Assembly (NCBI GenBank): GCA_003224085.1
Contig: QHYK01000044.1
Span: 1-64,000, forward strand
Source: Acidobacteriota bacterium
GTDB lineage: Bacteria; Acidobacteriota; Terriglobia; Acidiferrales; UBA7541
Direction: 5' to 3'
Length of the DNA: 64,000 nucleotides
Each line of letters begins with the position of its first letter. The first letter of the stretch is position 1. The position numbers and the translations under genes are program-made. Shown in pieces: positions 45,123-54,797 of the stretch. Below the pieces are notes generated by a model. That model saw nothing but the letters and a program-made list of their open reading frames with translations, ran no database searches and was not told where the DNA came from.

Positions 45123-45144
45123 CCCCCTCCCCGTCCCTGTCCCC
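45123..45144 (-). other. G-quadruplex-type motif
   Basis: Minus strand has four G runs (4, 3, 4 and 5 G) separated by 1-3 bases, in the 270-base gap between the DinB gene and the membrane protein. The rest of 45014-45284 shows nothing else. Confidence 0.35.
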
Positions 45145-45284
45145 GTCGCCGCAATTACTAAGTCTTTCTTGCAAATCGAAATCCTCCGCAAACAGCGGAT
45201 GACTCAACGCAAGCAGTAAAACTGTCTTGAGCCATCTTAAGTTTGTTAACACGCAAAAGAAGCTGGAATCGTGTTCTGGTTTTG

Positions 45285-45893
45285 TCAGCGGTCGGGGCGC
45301 TCGGTGACAGATTTTCCGCCGGCGCCAGGTAATGCTCTCTTCGCTCCTCCGGCTGGTTCGGCGGTGAGGAGCGCCTCGACGCTGTCGTAGGCGTAAATCG
45401 TGGGCGCGTGGTTTTGCATCAGGCCGCCGGTATCGGCGGTCGGGCCGTAGTTGCTGTGCAAGTCGCGCCCAAGCATTCGCAGCATGGCCATCTGCTGCCC
45501 GCGGTGGTGCGCGGTATGAGCGACTCTCCGCACCATGACCCAGGCGCGGGAACGCGGGACGTCGAAGAATCTCGTTTGCGATTCCCACCATGACTCTTCT
45601 TTTCCTTTGACCGCGGCCAAGCGCTTGGCGCTGTCTTCCGCGTAACGAGAGATGAATTCCATGCGCGATTCCGTTTTTGGCAGCGGCGGCGCACCTACGT
45701 CGATTCCGAGGATGTTCATGAACCAGAGGTTTTCGCTCACGCACTGATGCACCATCTGCTCGCGCACACTGCGCCCCCGCGGATCGCCTTGGCGCGGCCG
45801 CACGGGCAAATCTTCGTCGCGGAACTCGCTCCACACGCTCAGCACTTTGATGCGTTCTGTCTCGTAAGTCCCGACCAGAAAGTCGTAACGCAT
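45285..45893 (-). CDS. DinB-family protein
   Basis: AAGGAGG precedes the ATG at 45893 (202 aa): MRYDFLVGTYETERIKVLSV. DinB fold: VREQMVHQCVSENLWFMNIL, RYAEDSAKRLAAVKGKEESW and VRRVAHTAHHRGQQMAMLRM, with the three His expected for a metal site (H in MVHQC, HTAHHRGQQ). Most similar in layout to DinB/DUF664 damage-inducible proteins. The C-terminal about 25 residues are a loose tail. Confidence 0.85.
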   Translation of the reverse strand: MRYDFLVGTYETERIKVLSVWSEFRDEDLPVRPRQGDPRGRSVREQMVHQCVSENLWFMNILGIDVGAPPLPKTESRMEFISRYAEDSAKRLAAVKGKEESWWESQTRFFDVPRSRAWVMVRRVAHTAHHRGQQMAMLRMLGRDLHSNYGPTADTGGLMQNHAPTIYAYDSVEALLTAEPAGGAKRALPGAGGKSVTERPDR

Positions 45894-46141
45894 GCGCGCC
45901 TCCTTGTTCGTGGAGCGAATTCGAGGTGCATTTTCCCTGGCACAAACGCGCCAGTCAATTTCACCTGAATTCCGAAGTTGAAGAGACATCCCTCCGCCGG
46001 GATGACCGGTTGGGTGGTCTCCAAGCAGGACAAAATCCTGCTCCTGCTTTAGCGAAGTTGGATTTTCCACGCAGGACGCGCACAACACCAAAAGGAGAGG
46101 CTACTTTGTCGCGTGGCCTTATCCTAGAATTCAGCCTAGCT

Positions 46142-47005
46142 TCAAAACGGGAAGCGCACGGAGAAGATTCCGTTGTGATTGTTCGCGTGGAAATGCGTGG
46201 TGGCGATTTGGAAACCTCCGCCGACAGTGAATGCCAGCCTCTTCCAGAGGTGCATTCTGCCGATGACCAGGCCCGGGGTCATGAAGACTTGCGTCTTCCC
46301 ATCGTTCGTACCGTCCTGGAAATGCGTGTAGTTTACTTCCACTTCGGGCCAAAACCTGCGGTAGAGGCGATATTGAAAGGCATTGTTCCAGGGATAGGTG
46401 TGCCCAATCCTTGCTTCGTTACCCGTCGGCAGCGTTGCGCCGAACGTGCCTTGGACGTCGAACGCTCCCAAGCCCTTTCCATAAGCAATGGTGGGCGTGA
46501 TGATAGCGTTAGTCGCGCCGTTCTTGTACTGCCCTGTGGGGGCGGTCATTTGGAAGAAAGCTGCCAGGATATAGTTCCCGCGCTCTTGGTTCCCCGAGAG
46601 AATCCGGTATTTCACCAGTAAGCCCCAATCGCCAAATCCATCTTTCACTAGAGGATTGTTGTGGACGATGTAGGCGGGCGGAGCGACAAGAATGACTTCC
46701 ACGCGCTCCCTGGGGATCAGCTCGAGGCCCTTTGCGCCGCCGTAGTTCTCCGTGGCAACGCCGGCATTGTTGGTTTGCCAGAAGATATCGTAGCGAAATT
46801 CTTCTTCGAGACGCGGGGTTGTGGTGGCCAACGGGGTGACCCAACGCGGCTGCTCGGCCTGGGTTTGGTCGACCCGGCGAAACCAATTGTCGAAAAATCC
46901 CGAATCGCTTCCAGCGCTCGGGTTCGTGGTGCTTTGTGGCTGGGAAGGAACTGCGAGTGAAACAACGGCCAGGAGCAACAGGAAGCTATTGCGGCCAATG
47001 ATCAT
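46142..47005 (-). CDS. Outer-membrane beta-barrel (Phenol_MetA_deg-like transporter)
   Basis: A 287-aa protein with signal peptide LLLLAVVSLAVPSQPQS. Alternating strands: RLEEEFRYDIFWQTNNAG, ERVEVILVAPPAYIVHNN, GFGDWGLLVKYRILSGNQ, YILAAFFQMTAPTGQYKNG, DVQGTFGATLPTG, and last strand HNGIFSVRFPF ending in the outer-membrane C-terminal Phe. This matches the MetA-pathway-of-phenol-degradation family, predicted to move hydrophobic compounds. The substrate is unknown. Confidence 0.8.
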   Translation of the reverse strand: MIIGRNSFLLLLAVVSLAVPSQPQSTTNPSAGSDSGFFDNWFRRVDQTQAEQPRWVTPLATTTPRLEEEFRYDIFWQTNNAGVATENYGGAKGLELIPRERVEVILVAPPAYIVHNNPLVKDGFGDWGLLVKYRILSGNQERGNYILAAFFQMTAPTGQYKNGATNAIITPTIAYGKGLGAFDVQGTFGATLPTGNEARIGHTYPWNNAFQYRLYRRFWPEVEVNYTHFQDGTNDGKTQVFMTPGLVIGRMHLWKRLAFTVGGGFQIATTHFHANNHNGIFSVRFPF

Positions 47006-47346
47006 GTTTTCCCCCTTGGCGCGAGAAGCCTCGCTGGCGGAAGCCGTGCCGTTTGTTTTGCGTCAAATGCTCAGGGTGCACACAATAATACGGATAGAAA
47101 CAAGAAATCAAATCATATTAATACGACTCAGCGAAAAACGCGGCCACTACGAAAATCGCCAAAAATTCACTTTCAGTCCGAAAATTAGGAACTGTCTGGC
47201 CACACAAGCGCCTAAACGAAGAGATGGCGGGAAACCTTTAAGATCCTCGGCGAAGCCCGTGAACATACCGGGAATCTCCGTCGTGAGAGATGAGCCAAAC
47301 TGTTATCATGCGCGTCTAAGTTGAGAAACTTTTGCCGGAGAAGGCC
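47006..47346. other. 340-base divergent intergenic region
   Basis: Lies between the barrel gene (minus) and the DUF1349 gene (plus). AT-rich around 47080-47120, with a minus-strand TATTAT near 47083-47088 as a possible -10 for the barrel gene; no convincing -35. No gene seen. Confidence 0.4.
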
Positions 47347-48042
47347 ATGAACTCCAATCGCCGCCAATTCCTGACTTCCGCGTCCGTGCTCAGTTGTGCC
47401 GCCCTTTGCCGAGATGTGGCTCTCGCCAATGACGTAGGTTCGCTTGTCTCACCGGCCATAAGCCTAGCCGCCAACTCGGAACTTTCCGGCAGAGCGCTGC
47501 TTGCCAAGATGAAATGGCTCAATGAACCGGCCTCCGCCAAACACTCTGGTGATCAGTTCATCGTCACCACGAAACCCAAAACGGACTATTGGCAGAAGAC
47601 TTTCTACGAATACGTCACCGATAACGGGCACTTCTTCTATCTGGCCGTGAATGGCGATTTCACTTTGGAGAGCCGCGTCGCGGGAAAATATGCCGCGCTG
47701 TACGACCAGGCGGGCTTAATGGTGCGCATCGACGCCGGTAATTGGGTGAAGTGCGGGCTCGAACTCGTAGACGGCATCGGCCATGCCAGCGTGGTCGTGA
47801 CGCGCGAATTTTCCGATTGGTCCACGGTTCGCGGGATCACCACGAAGGAACCGCTGTGGTGGCGCATGGTTCGAAAAGGCTCTTCGCTTGAAGTTCTTTA
47901 TTCTCTCGACGGCAAGCACTTCATCTCGACACGCCTCGGCTATCTTTCCGTGCAAGCTTCTGTCGATGCCGGAATCGCGTGCTGTTCGCCCGAGGACACG
48001 GGCTTCGACGCAACCTTCGAGGAAGTCCGCCTGACGCGATAG
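47347..48042 (+). CDS. Tat-exported DUF1349 (concanavalin-like) protein
   Basis: GGAGAAGG lies before the ATG at 47347 (231 aa). Twin-arginine signal SNRRQFLTSASVLSCAALC. The DUF1349 domain follows: TKPKTDYWQKTFYEYVTDNG, YAALYDQAGLMVRIDAGNWV, KCGLELVDGIGHASVVVTRE, RMVRKGSSLEVLYSLDGKHF. A jelly-roll sugar-binding-type fold. YesU/regulation-of-enolase-1-like proteins share it. Substrate unknown. Confidence 0.87.
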   Translation: MNSNRRQFLTSASVLSCAALCRDVALANDVGSLVSPAISLAANSELSGRALLAKMKWLNEPASAKHSGDQFIVTTKPKTDYWQKTFYEYVTDNGHFFYLAVNGDFTLESRVAGKYAALYDQAGLMVRIDAGNWVKCGLELVDGIGHASVVVTREFSDWSTVRGITTKEPLWWRMVRKGSSLEVLYSLDGKHFISTRLGYLSVQASVDAGIACCSPEDTGFDATFEEVRLTR

Positions 48043-48092
48043 CGGACTCGCGAGTCTCACGGCCCATTTTGCACTTTCGAGAGGTCTGCTAA

Positions 48093-48659
48093 ATGAGAAT
48101 AGTTCTGGCTTCGGAGTCGCCGTTTCGCCAGCGGGCGTTGGACATGCTTGGTCTCGCGTATGAAGTGCGTCCAAGCAGAATTAATGAAAAAGCTATAAGA
48201 GACAACGATCCCGCTCGCTTGACACGCAGGCTGGCGGAGGCAAAGGCACTATTGGTCGCGAGCGAGCATCGGGATGCCGTGGTCGTTTCCGGGGACGCCG
48301 TGGCGGCGAAGAACGGCAGGATTTATGAGAAGCCGGGCAGCGCGGAGGAAGCGGCAGAATTTCTCAGAGAGCTTTCCGCCAGTGAATTCCAGTTTGTCAC
48401 GGCGCTTGCGGTGTTTCACTCCCGGATCCGGAAGATGCTGTCGGCCGTTGAAACTTCCAATATCTCTTTTCGGCCGCTCATCGAACGTGAAATCCAGGAA
48501 TACATTCGCAAATACCCGGTATTGAGTTATGCGGGCGCTTTTGAGAGCGACGCCGTGCTGTTTTTCGCAGACCGGATTTCGGGCGGCTATAACTTTGTCA
48601 CGGCCCTGCCTGTCAGCCCGTTGATCGTTTTTCTTCGCGAGCAAGGCGTTGATATCTAA
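48093..48659 (+). CDS. maf: Maf-family nucleotide pyrophosphatase
   Basis: Hydrolyses non-canonical or specific NTPs to NMP. A 188-aa protein. N-terminus IVLASESPFRQRALDMLGLA matches the Maf SxSPRRxELL motif; VVVSGDAVAAKNGRIYEKPG holds the catalytic Asp; YPVLSYAGAFESDAVLFFAD replaces the common GKAGGYxIQG element. The missing AGGY-type loop suggests the divergent, house-cleaning branch rather than the dTTP/UTP-specific YhdE type. Next to a methyltransferase gene 18 bases on. Confidence 0.85.
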   Translation: MRIVLASESPFRQRALDMLGLAYEVRPSRINEKAIRDNDPARLTRRLAEAKALLVASEHRDAVVVSGDAVAAKNGRIYEKPGSAEEAAEFLRELSASEFQFVTALAVFHSRIRKMLSAVETSNISFRPLIEREIQEYIRKYPVLSYAGAFESDAVLFFADRISGGYNFVTALPVSPLIVFLREQGVDI

Positions 48660-48677
48660 ATACGATTGCGAGACTCG

Positions 48678-49484
48678 ATGACCAACACGCGCTACGTGCA
48701 CGGATACTCCACTCGCGAATGGGAGCGGCTCACCGACCAGGCAAACGCTCTAAGCGAATTGCTCCACCAGGACACCACGTGCCCGGCGGGGAGCGTGGTT
48801 CTGGAGTGCGGCTGCGGCACGGGGGCGCAGACGGTTTTCCTCGCTTCGCGGAACCCTGAGGCGCGCATTGTGTCGGTTGACGTTTCGGCGGCGTCCCTCG
48901 AACAGGCGCGCCGGCGTATACAAGCTGCCGGACAGCGCAATGTCGAATTTCACCAGGCGAGTATCTTCGAGCTGCCCTTTGACGACGCGCACTTTGACCA
49001 TGCTTTCCTGTGTTTTGTGCTCGAGCACCTCGCGGAGCCTGCCACGGCTCTTAAGGCTGTCCAGCGAGTCCTGCGGCGTGAGGGAAGCATTACAGTGATC
49101 GAAGGAGATCATGGCTCCTGGTTCTGCTACCCGCAGACGGCGGAGGCGTCTCGCGCGGTCCAGTGCCTGGTCGAAGTTCAAGCCAAGCTAGGCGGCGACT
49201 CGCTGATAGGGCGCCGTCTCTATCCGCTGCTCTTGGAGACGGGCTTCCGCGAAGTGCGGGTGAGCCCGCGAACCGTTTATGTGGACAGCAGCCGTCCCGG
49301 ACTGGTGGAGAGCGTTTTCAAGAACACGTTCATTGCGATGGTCGAGGGCGTCCGCGATCAGGCTCTTTCGCTCGGGCTCATCGATGAACGAACCTGGTAC
49401 AAAGGGATTGCTGACCTGCACCGGGCAACAAAAAGGGACGGAACCTTCTGCTACACGTTCTTCAAGGCCGTCGCCACGCGGTGA
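48678..49484 (+). CDS. Class I SAM-dependent methyltransferase
   Basis: Starts at the ATG at 48678 (MTNTRYVHGYSTREWERLTD; a TTG at 48666 is also open); 268 aa. Motif I VVLECGCGTGAQTVFLASRN, acidic SVDVSAASLEQARRRI, FELPFDDAHFDHAFLCFVLE, EHLAEPATALKAVQRVLRRE. The YSTREWERL opening is seen in UbiE/small-molecule methyltransferases. Substrate unknown. Probably co-transcribed with maf. Confidence 0.88.
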   Translation: MTNTRYVHGYSTREWERLTDQANALSELLHQDTTCPAGSVVLECGCGTGAQTVFLASRNPEARIVSVDVSAASLEQARRRIQAAGQRNVEFHQASIFELPFDDAHFDHAFLCFVLEHLAEPATALKAVQRVLRREGSITVIEGDHGSWFCYPQTAEASRAVQCLVEVQAKLGGDSLIGRRLYPLLLETGFREVRVSPRTVYVDSSRPGLVESVFKNTFIAMVEGVRDQALSLGLIDERTWYKGIADLHRATKRDGTFCYTFFKAVATR

Positions 49485-49690
49485 ATCAGAAGGGTGAGGA
49501 GACCTTTCCCTTCTGGCGATGCCGCGCGCAAGCGAGCATCACATGGATTTGTCCGGATCGCTAGTTTATTTCATCCCTGTTGACACCGCTGGCCCACAGG
49601 AGTATTACCGTCATTGCGCATGGCTCTACCGAGCCCGAGCTCCCTCCCGTTTCTGTGCGCGCATGTCAAAAAATCTTCTAGGAGGCAATT

Positions 49691-50182
49691 ATGAGTCCCG
49701 TCCGTCCAATTCCTGAGGGGTATCACTCTGTCGTTCCCTATCTGACCTGCAAGAACACCGCGAAGGCCATTGATTTTTACAAATCTGTTTTCGGGGCTAC
49801 GGAAGTCATGCGAATGATGGGTCCCGACGGCAAAATCGGCCATGCCGAACTTAAGATCGGCGATTCTCACGTTTTTCTCTCGGACGAATTCCCCGGCATG
49901 AACAGCGCGCCGACACCGGGCGTCAAGAATGCTTGCGGAATCTTCCTTTATTTGGAGAATGTGGATGCTGCTTTCAATCGCGCGGTCGCGGCGGGCGCCA
50001 AGGTGGATATGCCGCTCGAGAATCAGTTTTGGGGCGACCGGTACGGAAAAATCACCGATCCCTTCGGCCATCAGTGGGGACTGTCACAGCATATAGAGGA
50101 CGTTGCGCCCGCCGAAATGGAACGGCGCTCTAAAGAATGGCAAGCGAAAATGGCCAAAGCGGCCGCCGCGGGCAAAAGCTAA
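49691..50182 (+). CDS. VOC-family (glyoxalase/PhnB-like) protein
   Basis: AGGAGG precedes the ATG (163 aa). Paired beta-alpha-beta-beta-beta units: GYHSVVPYLTCKNTAKAIDF...YKSVFGATEVMRM, then CGIFLYLENVDAAFNRAVAA and WGDRYGKITDPFGHQWGLSQ. The DPFGHxW motif is typical of PhnB-like members. C-terminal helical tail. May bind a metal and a small substrate. Monocistronic with a strong terminator. Confidence 0.9.
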   Translation: MSPVRPIPEGYHSVVPYLTCKNTAKAIDFYKSVFGATEVMRMMGPDGKIGHAELKIGDSHVFLSDEFPGMNSAPTPGVKNACGIFLYLENVDAAFNRAVAAGAKVDMPLENQFWGDRYGKITDPFGHQWGLSQHIEDVAPAEMERRSKEWQAKMAKAAAAGKS

Positions 50183-50209
50183 CTGTTTGCAATTCATTGA
50201 GCTACGAAA

Positions 50210-50245
50210 GAAGCCTCCCGGCTCTGGCCGGGAGGCTTCTTTTTT
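50210..50245 (+). terminator. Strong intrinsic terminator after the VOC gene
   Basis: GAAGCCTCCCGGC-TCTG-GCCGGGAGGCTTC, a perfect 13-bp stem, then TTTTTT. The clearest rho-independent terminator in the window. Confidence 0.93.
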
Positions 50246-50362
50246 GGAGAAATTTGAAGCTGCGGGAATGACTTTGGGACTTGGGTATCGTCCATCCCAT
50301 CGGTGGACTCGGCGAAGTGGGACCACTCTTAGACCAAGAATAATTTCGGAACCGAGGTCGGG

Positions 50363-52711
50363 ATGGAGGGCAACAAGATGTCTCTCTGGACGCGCGGGAA
50401 GGACATTTGGCTGAGGATCAAAGCTTGGTGGTCGAAAAACTGGACGCTAATTCGTCCGGGGCCGGAGGTCCGGCGCGGAGCGGTGTGGGGAACGCTTGCT
50501 GCGGCGGCAGCGTGCGTGTTGATCGGCGGGATGTATCTGTGCACGGGATTCGGCCGCGCGTTCGACTTTGCGTTTGCGATCTTGTTTGCGGCTCTTTGCA
50601 TTCCGTTGACTGCGCTGGGCGTGGCCTTGCTGCTGACGATTCTGGGCAAGCTGCCCAGGTGGGCCGCGGGATGGGTCATCGGATCCTGCGTGGTGGTCCG
50701 GATGCTGTGGGGGCCTCTGGAGCTCGGAATTCCTATGGCCATTGTGGTGGGGTTGGTGGAGGGGGTCCTGGGCGCGACGATTGCGACGTTCGTGGCGGGA
50801 GGGCTTGGGCAAGCGGCACTACGAAAGAAGATTCTCGTTTCGCTGCTCTTTGCCGGTGGGGTTGCGGGCAATGTGTATTTCGTTTGGCTTTTCGTACATC
50901 CTGGCTCGATGGATAAGCTCACGGAGTGGAAGCCGCCAGCGGAATCCATGCCGGCAAAATTGGCGGTGGAGAATCCCGGCGTGAATGGACCGTATCGCGT
51001 GCAGAAACTCTTCTATGGAGTGGGGAACGACATTCGGCGGCCGGAATATGGAAGTTCCGTGGCGGTCAAGACGCACACAGTGGATGCTTCGGGGTTTTTC
51101 AAGGATTTCAAAGGGTGGAAGCGCTGGGCGCGGAAAAAGTATTGGGGATTTGACGTAGATAAGCTGCCATTGAATGCGCGCGTGTGCTACCCCGAGGGAG
51201 CAGGGCCTTTTCCGCTGGCCTTGATTGTGCACGGAAATCACCGTATGAGCGAATTTTCCGATCCCGGTTACGAATATCTGGGTGAATTGTTAGCGAGCCG
51301 CGGATTCATTCTTGTCTCGATTGACGAGAATTTCGTGAACGCTGGCTTGTTTCACGATCCGCCGTTGAAACCGGGCAGCGCGGTGCGGGGCTGGTTGCTG
51401 CTCGAGCACCTGAAATTGTGGAAGGAGTGGAACCAAACGGCGGGCATTCCGTTTCAGGGCAAAGTCGACTTGACGCGGATCGCGTTGATGGGACATTCGC
51501 GAGGGGGAGAAGCCGCGGCGACGGCGGCGGCGTTTAATCGAATGAAATACTATCCCGACGACGCGAATATCAAGTTCGATTATGGATTCGCGATCAAGGC
51601 GGTGGTGGCGATTGCGCCGGCGGATGGCCAGTACAAACCCGCCGAGCAGCACCGCTGGATTCAGGACGTAAGCTACCTTACGTTGCAGGGCGCGCACGAC
51701 GCCGACGTTTCGTCGTTCATGGGCAGCCGGCAGTGGGACCACGTGAAGTACACGGAACCGAGGCCGTGGTTCAAGGCCGAGGTTTACGCCTACCGCGCAA
51801 ATCACGGACAGTTCAACACCGTGTGGGGCCGGGATGATGTGGGCAAACCGCTTAGCTGGCTGTGGAATTTCAAGCCCTTGATGCCGGGTGAGGAGCAGCG
51901 GCTCATCTTAAAGACGTACATTTCGGCGTTCTTGGAAGCCACGCTACTGGAACGGCGCGAGTATCTTCCTTTGTTCCAAGACTGGCGCGTGGGGCGGGAG
52001 TGGCTGCCGGAGACTCTTTATGTGAACCGATATCAGGATGCGTCGTACGTGTCGCTGGCGTCTTTTCAGGAAGATGCGGACCTAACTACGACGACAGCAC
52101 CCGGCGGAAGCATCCAGGGAGAAAACTTGTCGGTATGGCATGAAGGCCACATCCCGTGGCGCCAAGGCGATCGCGACTACAACGGCGTGTTTCTCGGATG
52201 GAATCGCGCCAAGGACGCTCCGGCAGCGACGTACACATTGACCTTGCCCACAGGAGCTGCGGCGAAATGGCAGTTGGGTGAAAGCTCGACGATCGAGCTT
52301 TCGGTAGCGGCGTTGGATGAAGACGCTCCCCTTCCGGGGAAGAAGACGGAAGAAGAGAAAAAGAAAAACGAACAGGAAGACAAGTCAAAGAAAGAACGAG
52401 AGTCGCCGGATTTCACAATAGAACTAGTGTCCAGCGATGGGACGACGGCCAGTGCGCCAGTCAGCAGATTCATGGTGATCGAGCCGCCCTTTAAAGAAAA
52501 ATTCGCGAAACTCGATGTCATCGATGAGAAAGGATATGAAAAAGATTGGGAGCCAGTGTTTCAGACGGTGCGCATACCGTTGACAGCGGTTCAGACGCCG
52601 AATGGGGCGAAACGGTTTGATCCGGGAAAGCTCACCGCCGTGAGGCTGAAATTTGACCGGACGGCAATGAGTGAGATTTGCATTAGCGGAATCGGGTTTG
52701 GGAAGCGCTAA
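50363..52711 (+). CDS. Large membrane-anchored alpha/beta hydrolase
   Basis: A 782-aa protein. Residues about 35-180 carry five or more TM helices (VWGTLAAAAACVLIGGMYLC, AFAILFAALCIPLTALGVAL and others). A soluble alpha/beta-hydrolase domain follows: PFPLALIVHGNHRMSEFSDP (oxyanion region), the nucleophile elbow ALMGHSRGGEAAATAAAF (Ser), and a later His likely in RANHGQFNTVW, as in chlorophyllase/PAF-acetylhydrolase-like esterases. Residues about 560-780 are a beta-rich C-terminal domain with a Lys/Glu-rich insert near 640-680. The substrate is unknown; a lipid or ester is plausible. A second ATG at 50378 has GGAGG upstream. Confidence 0.85.
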   Translation: MEGNKMSLWTRGKDIWLRIKAWWSKNWTLIRPGPEVRRGAVWGTLAAAAACVLIGGMYLCTGFGRAFDFAFAILFAALCIPLTALGVALLLTILGKLPRWAAGWVIGSCVVVRMLWGPLELGIPMAIVVGLVEGVLGATIATFVAGGLGQAALRKKILVSLLFAGGVAGNVYFVWLFVHPGSMDKLTEWKPPAESMPAKLAVENPGVNGPYRVQKLFYGVGNDIRRPEYGSSVAVKTHTVDASGFFKDFKGWKRWARKKYWGFDVDKLPLNARVCYPEGAGPFPLALIVHGNHRMSEFSDPGYEYLGELLASRGFILVSIDENFVNAGLFHDPPLKPGSAVRGWLLLEHLKLWKEWNQTAGIPFQGKVDLTRIALMGHSRGGEAAATAAAFNRMKYYPDDANIKFDYGFAIKAVVAIAPADGQYKPAEQHRWIQDVSYLTLQGAHDADVSSFMGSRQWDHVKYTEPRPWFKAEVYAYRANHGQFNTVWGRDDVGKPLSWLWNFKPLMPGEEQRLILKTYISAFLEATLLERREYLPLFQDWRVGREWLPETLYVNRYQDASYVSLASFQEDADLTTTTAPGGSIQGENLSVWHEGHIPWRQGDRDYNGVFLGWNRAKDAPAATYTLTLPTGAAAKWQLGESSTIELSVAALDEDAPLPGKKTEEEKKKNEQEDKSKKERESPDFTIELVSSDGTTASAPVSRFMVIEPPFKEKFAKLDVIDEKGYEKDWEPVFQTVRIPLTAVQTPNGAKRFDPGKLTAVRLKFDRTAMSEICISGIGFGKR

Positions 52712-52740
52712 CCTCAGAGTGGAGAGAACTGCATGATTGC

Positions 52741-53590
52741 CACCACGTATTCGTGGCCGACCGTCCTGGGGCTGATCGAGTCGCCCATGGCCGCAGGCTG
52801 CGGCTATTGGACCCGACCATGGAATGGCGGACGATTGTCGGGGTGATCGGGGATGTGCGCCACGACGGCCAGGATAGCGGGGCTAACCCGGAAACCTACT
52901 TGCCGGATTCGCAAATTCCGTTTTCGGGGTTGGACATGACCTTGACCGTTCGGACGGCCATCGCACCGCTCGCATTATCTTCAGCGATTCGCAGCGCGGT
53001 CCAATCCATCAACCCCGATCAACCGGTTTACGATATCAATCGGCGAGCCCCGATCTCGCGCTCTGCTGCTTAGCGGATTTGCCATTATCGCAGTGATTTC
53101 GGCCTCGATCGGCATTTACGGCGTAATGACATATGGGGTCGGGAGCCGCATGCTCGGACTGCGAGCCGCGCTAGGCGCGGACCCGGGCGTGCTGACGCGG
53201 CTCGTTTTGCGGCAGGCGGGAATCGTGGCCGCGACCGCGATCATCGGGCTCATCGGCGCGGGCGCTCTGCTACGGCTGGCGCGCAGCCTGCCGTACGGAG
53301 TCGGGGCCATAGATGTCGCGACGTCCACGCTGCCAGCGCTGCTGTTATTCGGAGTCACGCTCGGCGCGGCATATGTTCCCGCGCGCAGAGCTGCGCGCGT
53401 CGATCCCACAACCGTGTTGCTGAAGAGTAGCCGTTCACGGCCTGCGCGCCCATTATTACCGATTCGTTCGGTCCATATGAGAGTGACCATCGACCATTTG
53501 CGGGCGGCGTGCGCCCAGGCGCCGAATGATGATCGCGCGGCATGCGATTACGCGTCCGCATTATGGGCGCGCGGCGAAAATCGGGCTTAG
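52741..53590 (+). pseudogene. Decayed ADOP/MacB-type permease, C-terminal part
   Basis: The first frame holds VAHGRRLRLLDPTMEWRTIV, GVIGDVRHDGQDSGANPETY and AVQSINPDQPVYDIN. After a deletion and frame change comes SRALLLSGFAIIAVISASIG, IYGVMTYGV and GAAYVPARRAARVDPTTVL. This order is exactly the C-terminal half of acidobacterial duplicated orphan permeases (FtsX domain). The N-terminal about 450 residues and the segment between the halves are missing. The tail after 53430 does not belong to the family. Confidence 0.75.
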
Positions 53591-53820
53591 GACCTCACAA
53601 CGCGAGGGGGTAACGTGATAAGGGTCCCGATGTTTGACGTTTTGTGTGGTTAATGCGGAAGGGCACCAGTAATCATAATTAGAGTCACGCGTGCGCGCGA
53701 CGCAAGTCACGGGAACGGTGGGTGAGAAAGCTTGCCGGGGCAGAATTCACTTGTAAAACGCGGTGTGCGCGGAATTGCTTAACAGTCCTAGCCAAAAGGC
53801 CGCAAGCCCGGAAGAAATCT
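53591..53820. other. 230-base region without a gene
   Basis: Between the ADOP remnant and the convergent methyltransferase gene. No promoter, hairpin or coding signal is seen. Confidence 0.4.
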
Positions 53821-54687
53821 TCACTTCTTTCGAAAGAGACAAACGCCGGACCAGGGCCGGTTTCCTGCTGGCTGCTTACTTTCAGGCCAATGGCCAAGCA
53901 GCCGCAAGAAGAACGGCGGCCGCTTGAATTGAGTAGCGGTCTTCAGGATTCCTTTCACTTCCGTCGGCTCCCAGCCATGGGCTTTGAAGAAATCAGGTCC
54001 TTCCGCAGGGGCGAATTTGAAAGGCGCCCCGATTTCGCTCAAGTGCTTGCCCGTGGTTTTCTGCATCATTCTGAGAAGTCCGGGTGAGGCTATGTCCAAA
54101 ATCCAACCGTGAAAATTCGTGCCGCCGGCTAGATCGTTGGCGAGAACGCCAACTTCGTCCGCGCTCAAATAAATGAGCAATCCTTCGGTCAACACTAAGA
54201 TTTTCTGCGCGCGGCGGTTGAGTTCCTCAAAGAGCGTTCGCCGCGCGTTGCCGTCGGCCAAATCCAGTCGAATTCTTTGGAGCGTGCAGGTCGGCGTCTC
54301 GTTCGCAAGAATCTCTTCTTTGTACGCGAGGATTTCCGGCAAATCGACTTCCAGCCATTGCAACGATGCGGCCAGCTTCATGCGATAGGGACGCGCATCC
54401 AAGCCTGCTGCGAGATTTAAGACCAGGTCCACGCCTTGCTTCAGCTCTTGTTCGATAAAACGGTCGAAGAGGTACGTTCGCGTGACCCAGGCCCAGGCGT
54501 GCTTGTTGCCATCGGGGAGGGTATTGGCAATGTCTACGCCGTGTTGTCCGCACAAACGCCGAGCATACCGATCGCGGAAGATCGCGTCCGGCCGCTCTGT
54601 TTCTCGCGCGCGAAAGTATGCCGCCCACCGCGCTGTATCGGAAATGTTGCGCGCTACTTGAGGCTGCGCAGTTTGTGTTTTGGCCAT
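53821..54687 (-). CDS. LCM-family (PPM1-like) SAM-dependent methyltransferase
   Basis: A 288-aa protein, GAGGAAC before the ATG. Typical opening NISDTARWAAYFRARETERP then DAIFRDRYARRLCG; SAM motif DLVLNLAAGLDARPYRMKLA; WLEVDLPEILAYKEEILANE; ILVLTEGLLIYLSADEVGVL. This is the class found in Mycobacterium and Acidobacteriota (TIGR00027-like), thought to methylate carboxyl groups of small molecules. Substrate unknown. Confidence 0.92.
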   Translation of the reverse strand: MAKTQTAQPQVARNISDTARWAAYFRARETERPDAIFRDRYARRLCGQHGVDIANTLPDGNKHAWAWVTRTYLFDRFIEQELKQGVDLVLNLAAGLDARPYRMKLAASLQWLEVDLPEILAYKEEILANETPTCTLQRIRLDLADGNARRTLFEELNRRAQKILVLTEGLLIYLSADEVGVLANDLAGGTNFHGWILDIASPGLLRMMQKTTGKHLSEIGAPFKFAPAEGPDFFKAHGWEPTEVKGILKTATQFKRPPFFLRLLGHWPESKQPAGNRPWSGVCLFRKK

Positions 54688-54797
54688 GAGTCTTGTTCCT
54701 CAGGAAATGACAGGCACTTGCCTCTCTGGGCTCGTCGTTAGTCTGACGCAACCGCGTGAAGTTGGGCGGGAAAAAGTTCTAGCAAGGTGCGCGCGAC

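Noticed and set aside
49487-49515. CAGAAGGG/CCCTTCTG inverted repeat after the methyltransferase gene
   Set aside because: Large 13-nt loop and no T-tract; too weak to call a terminator.
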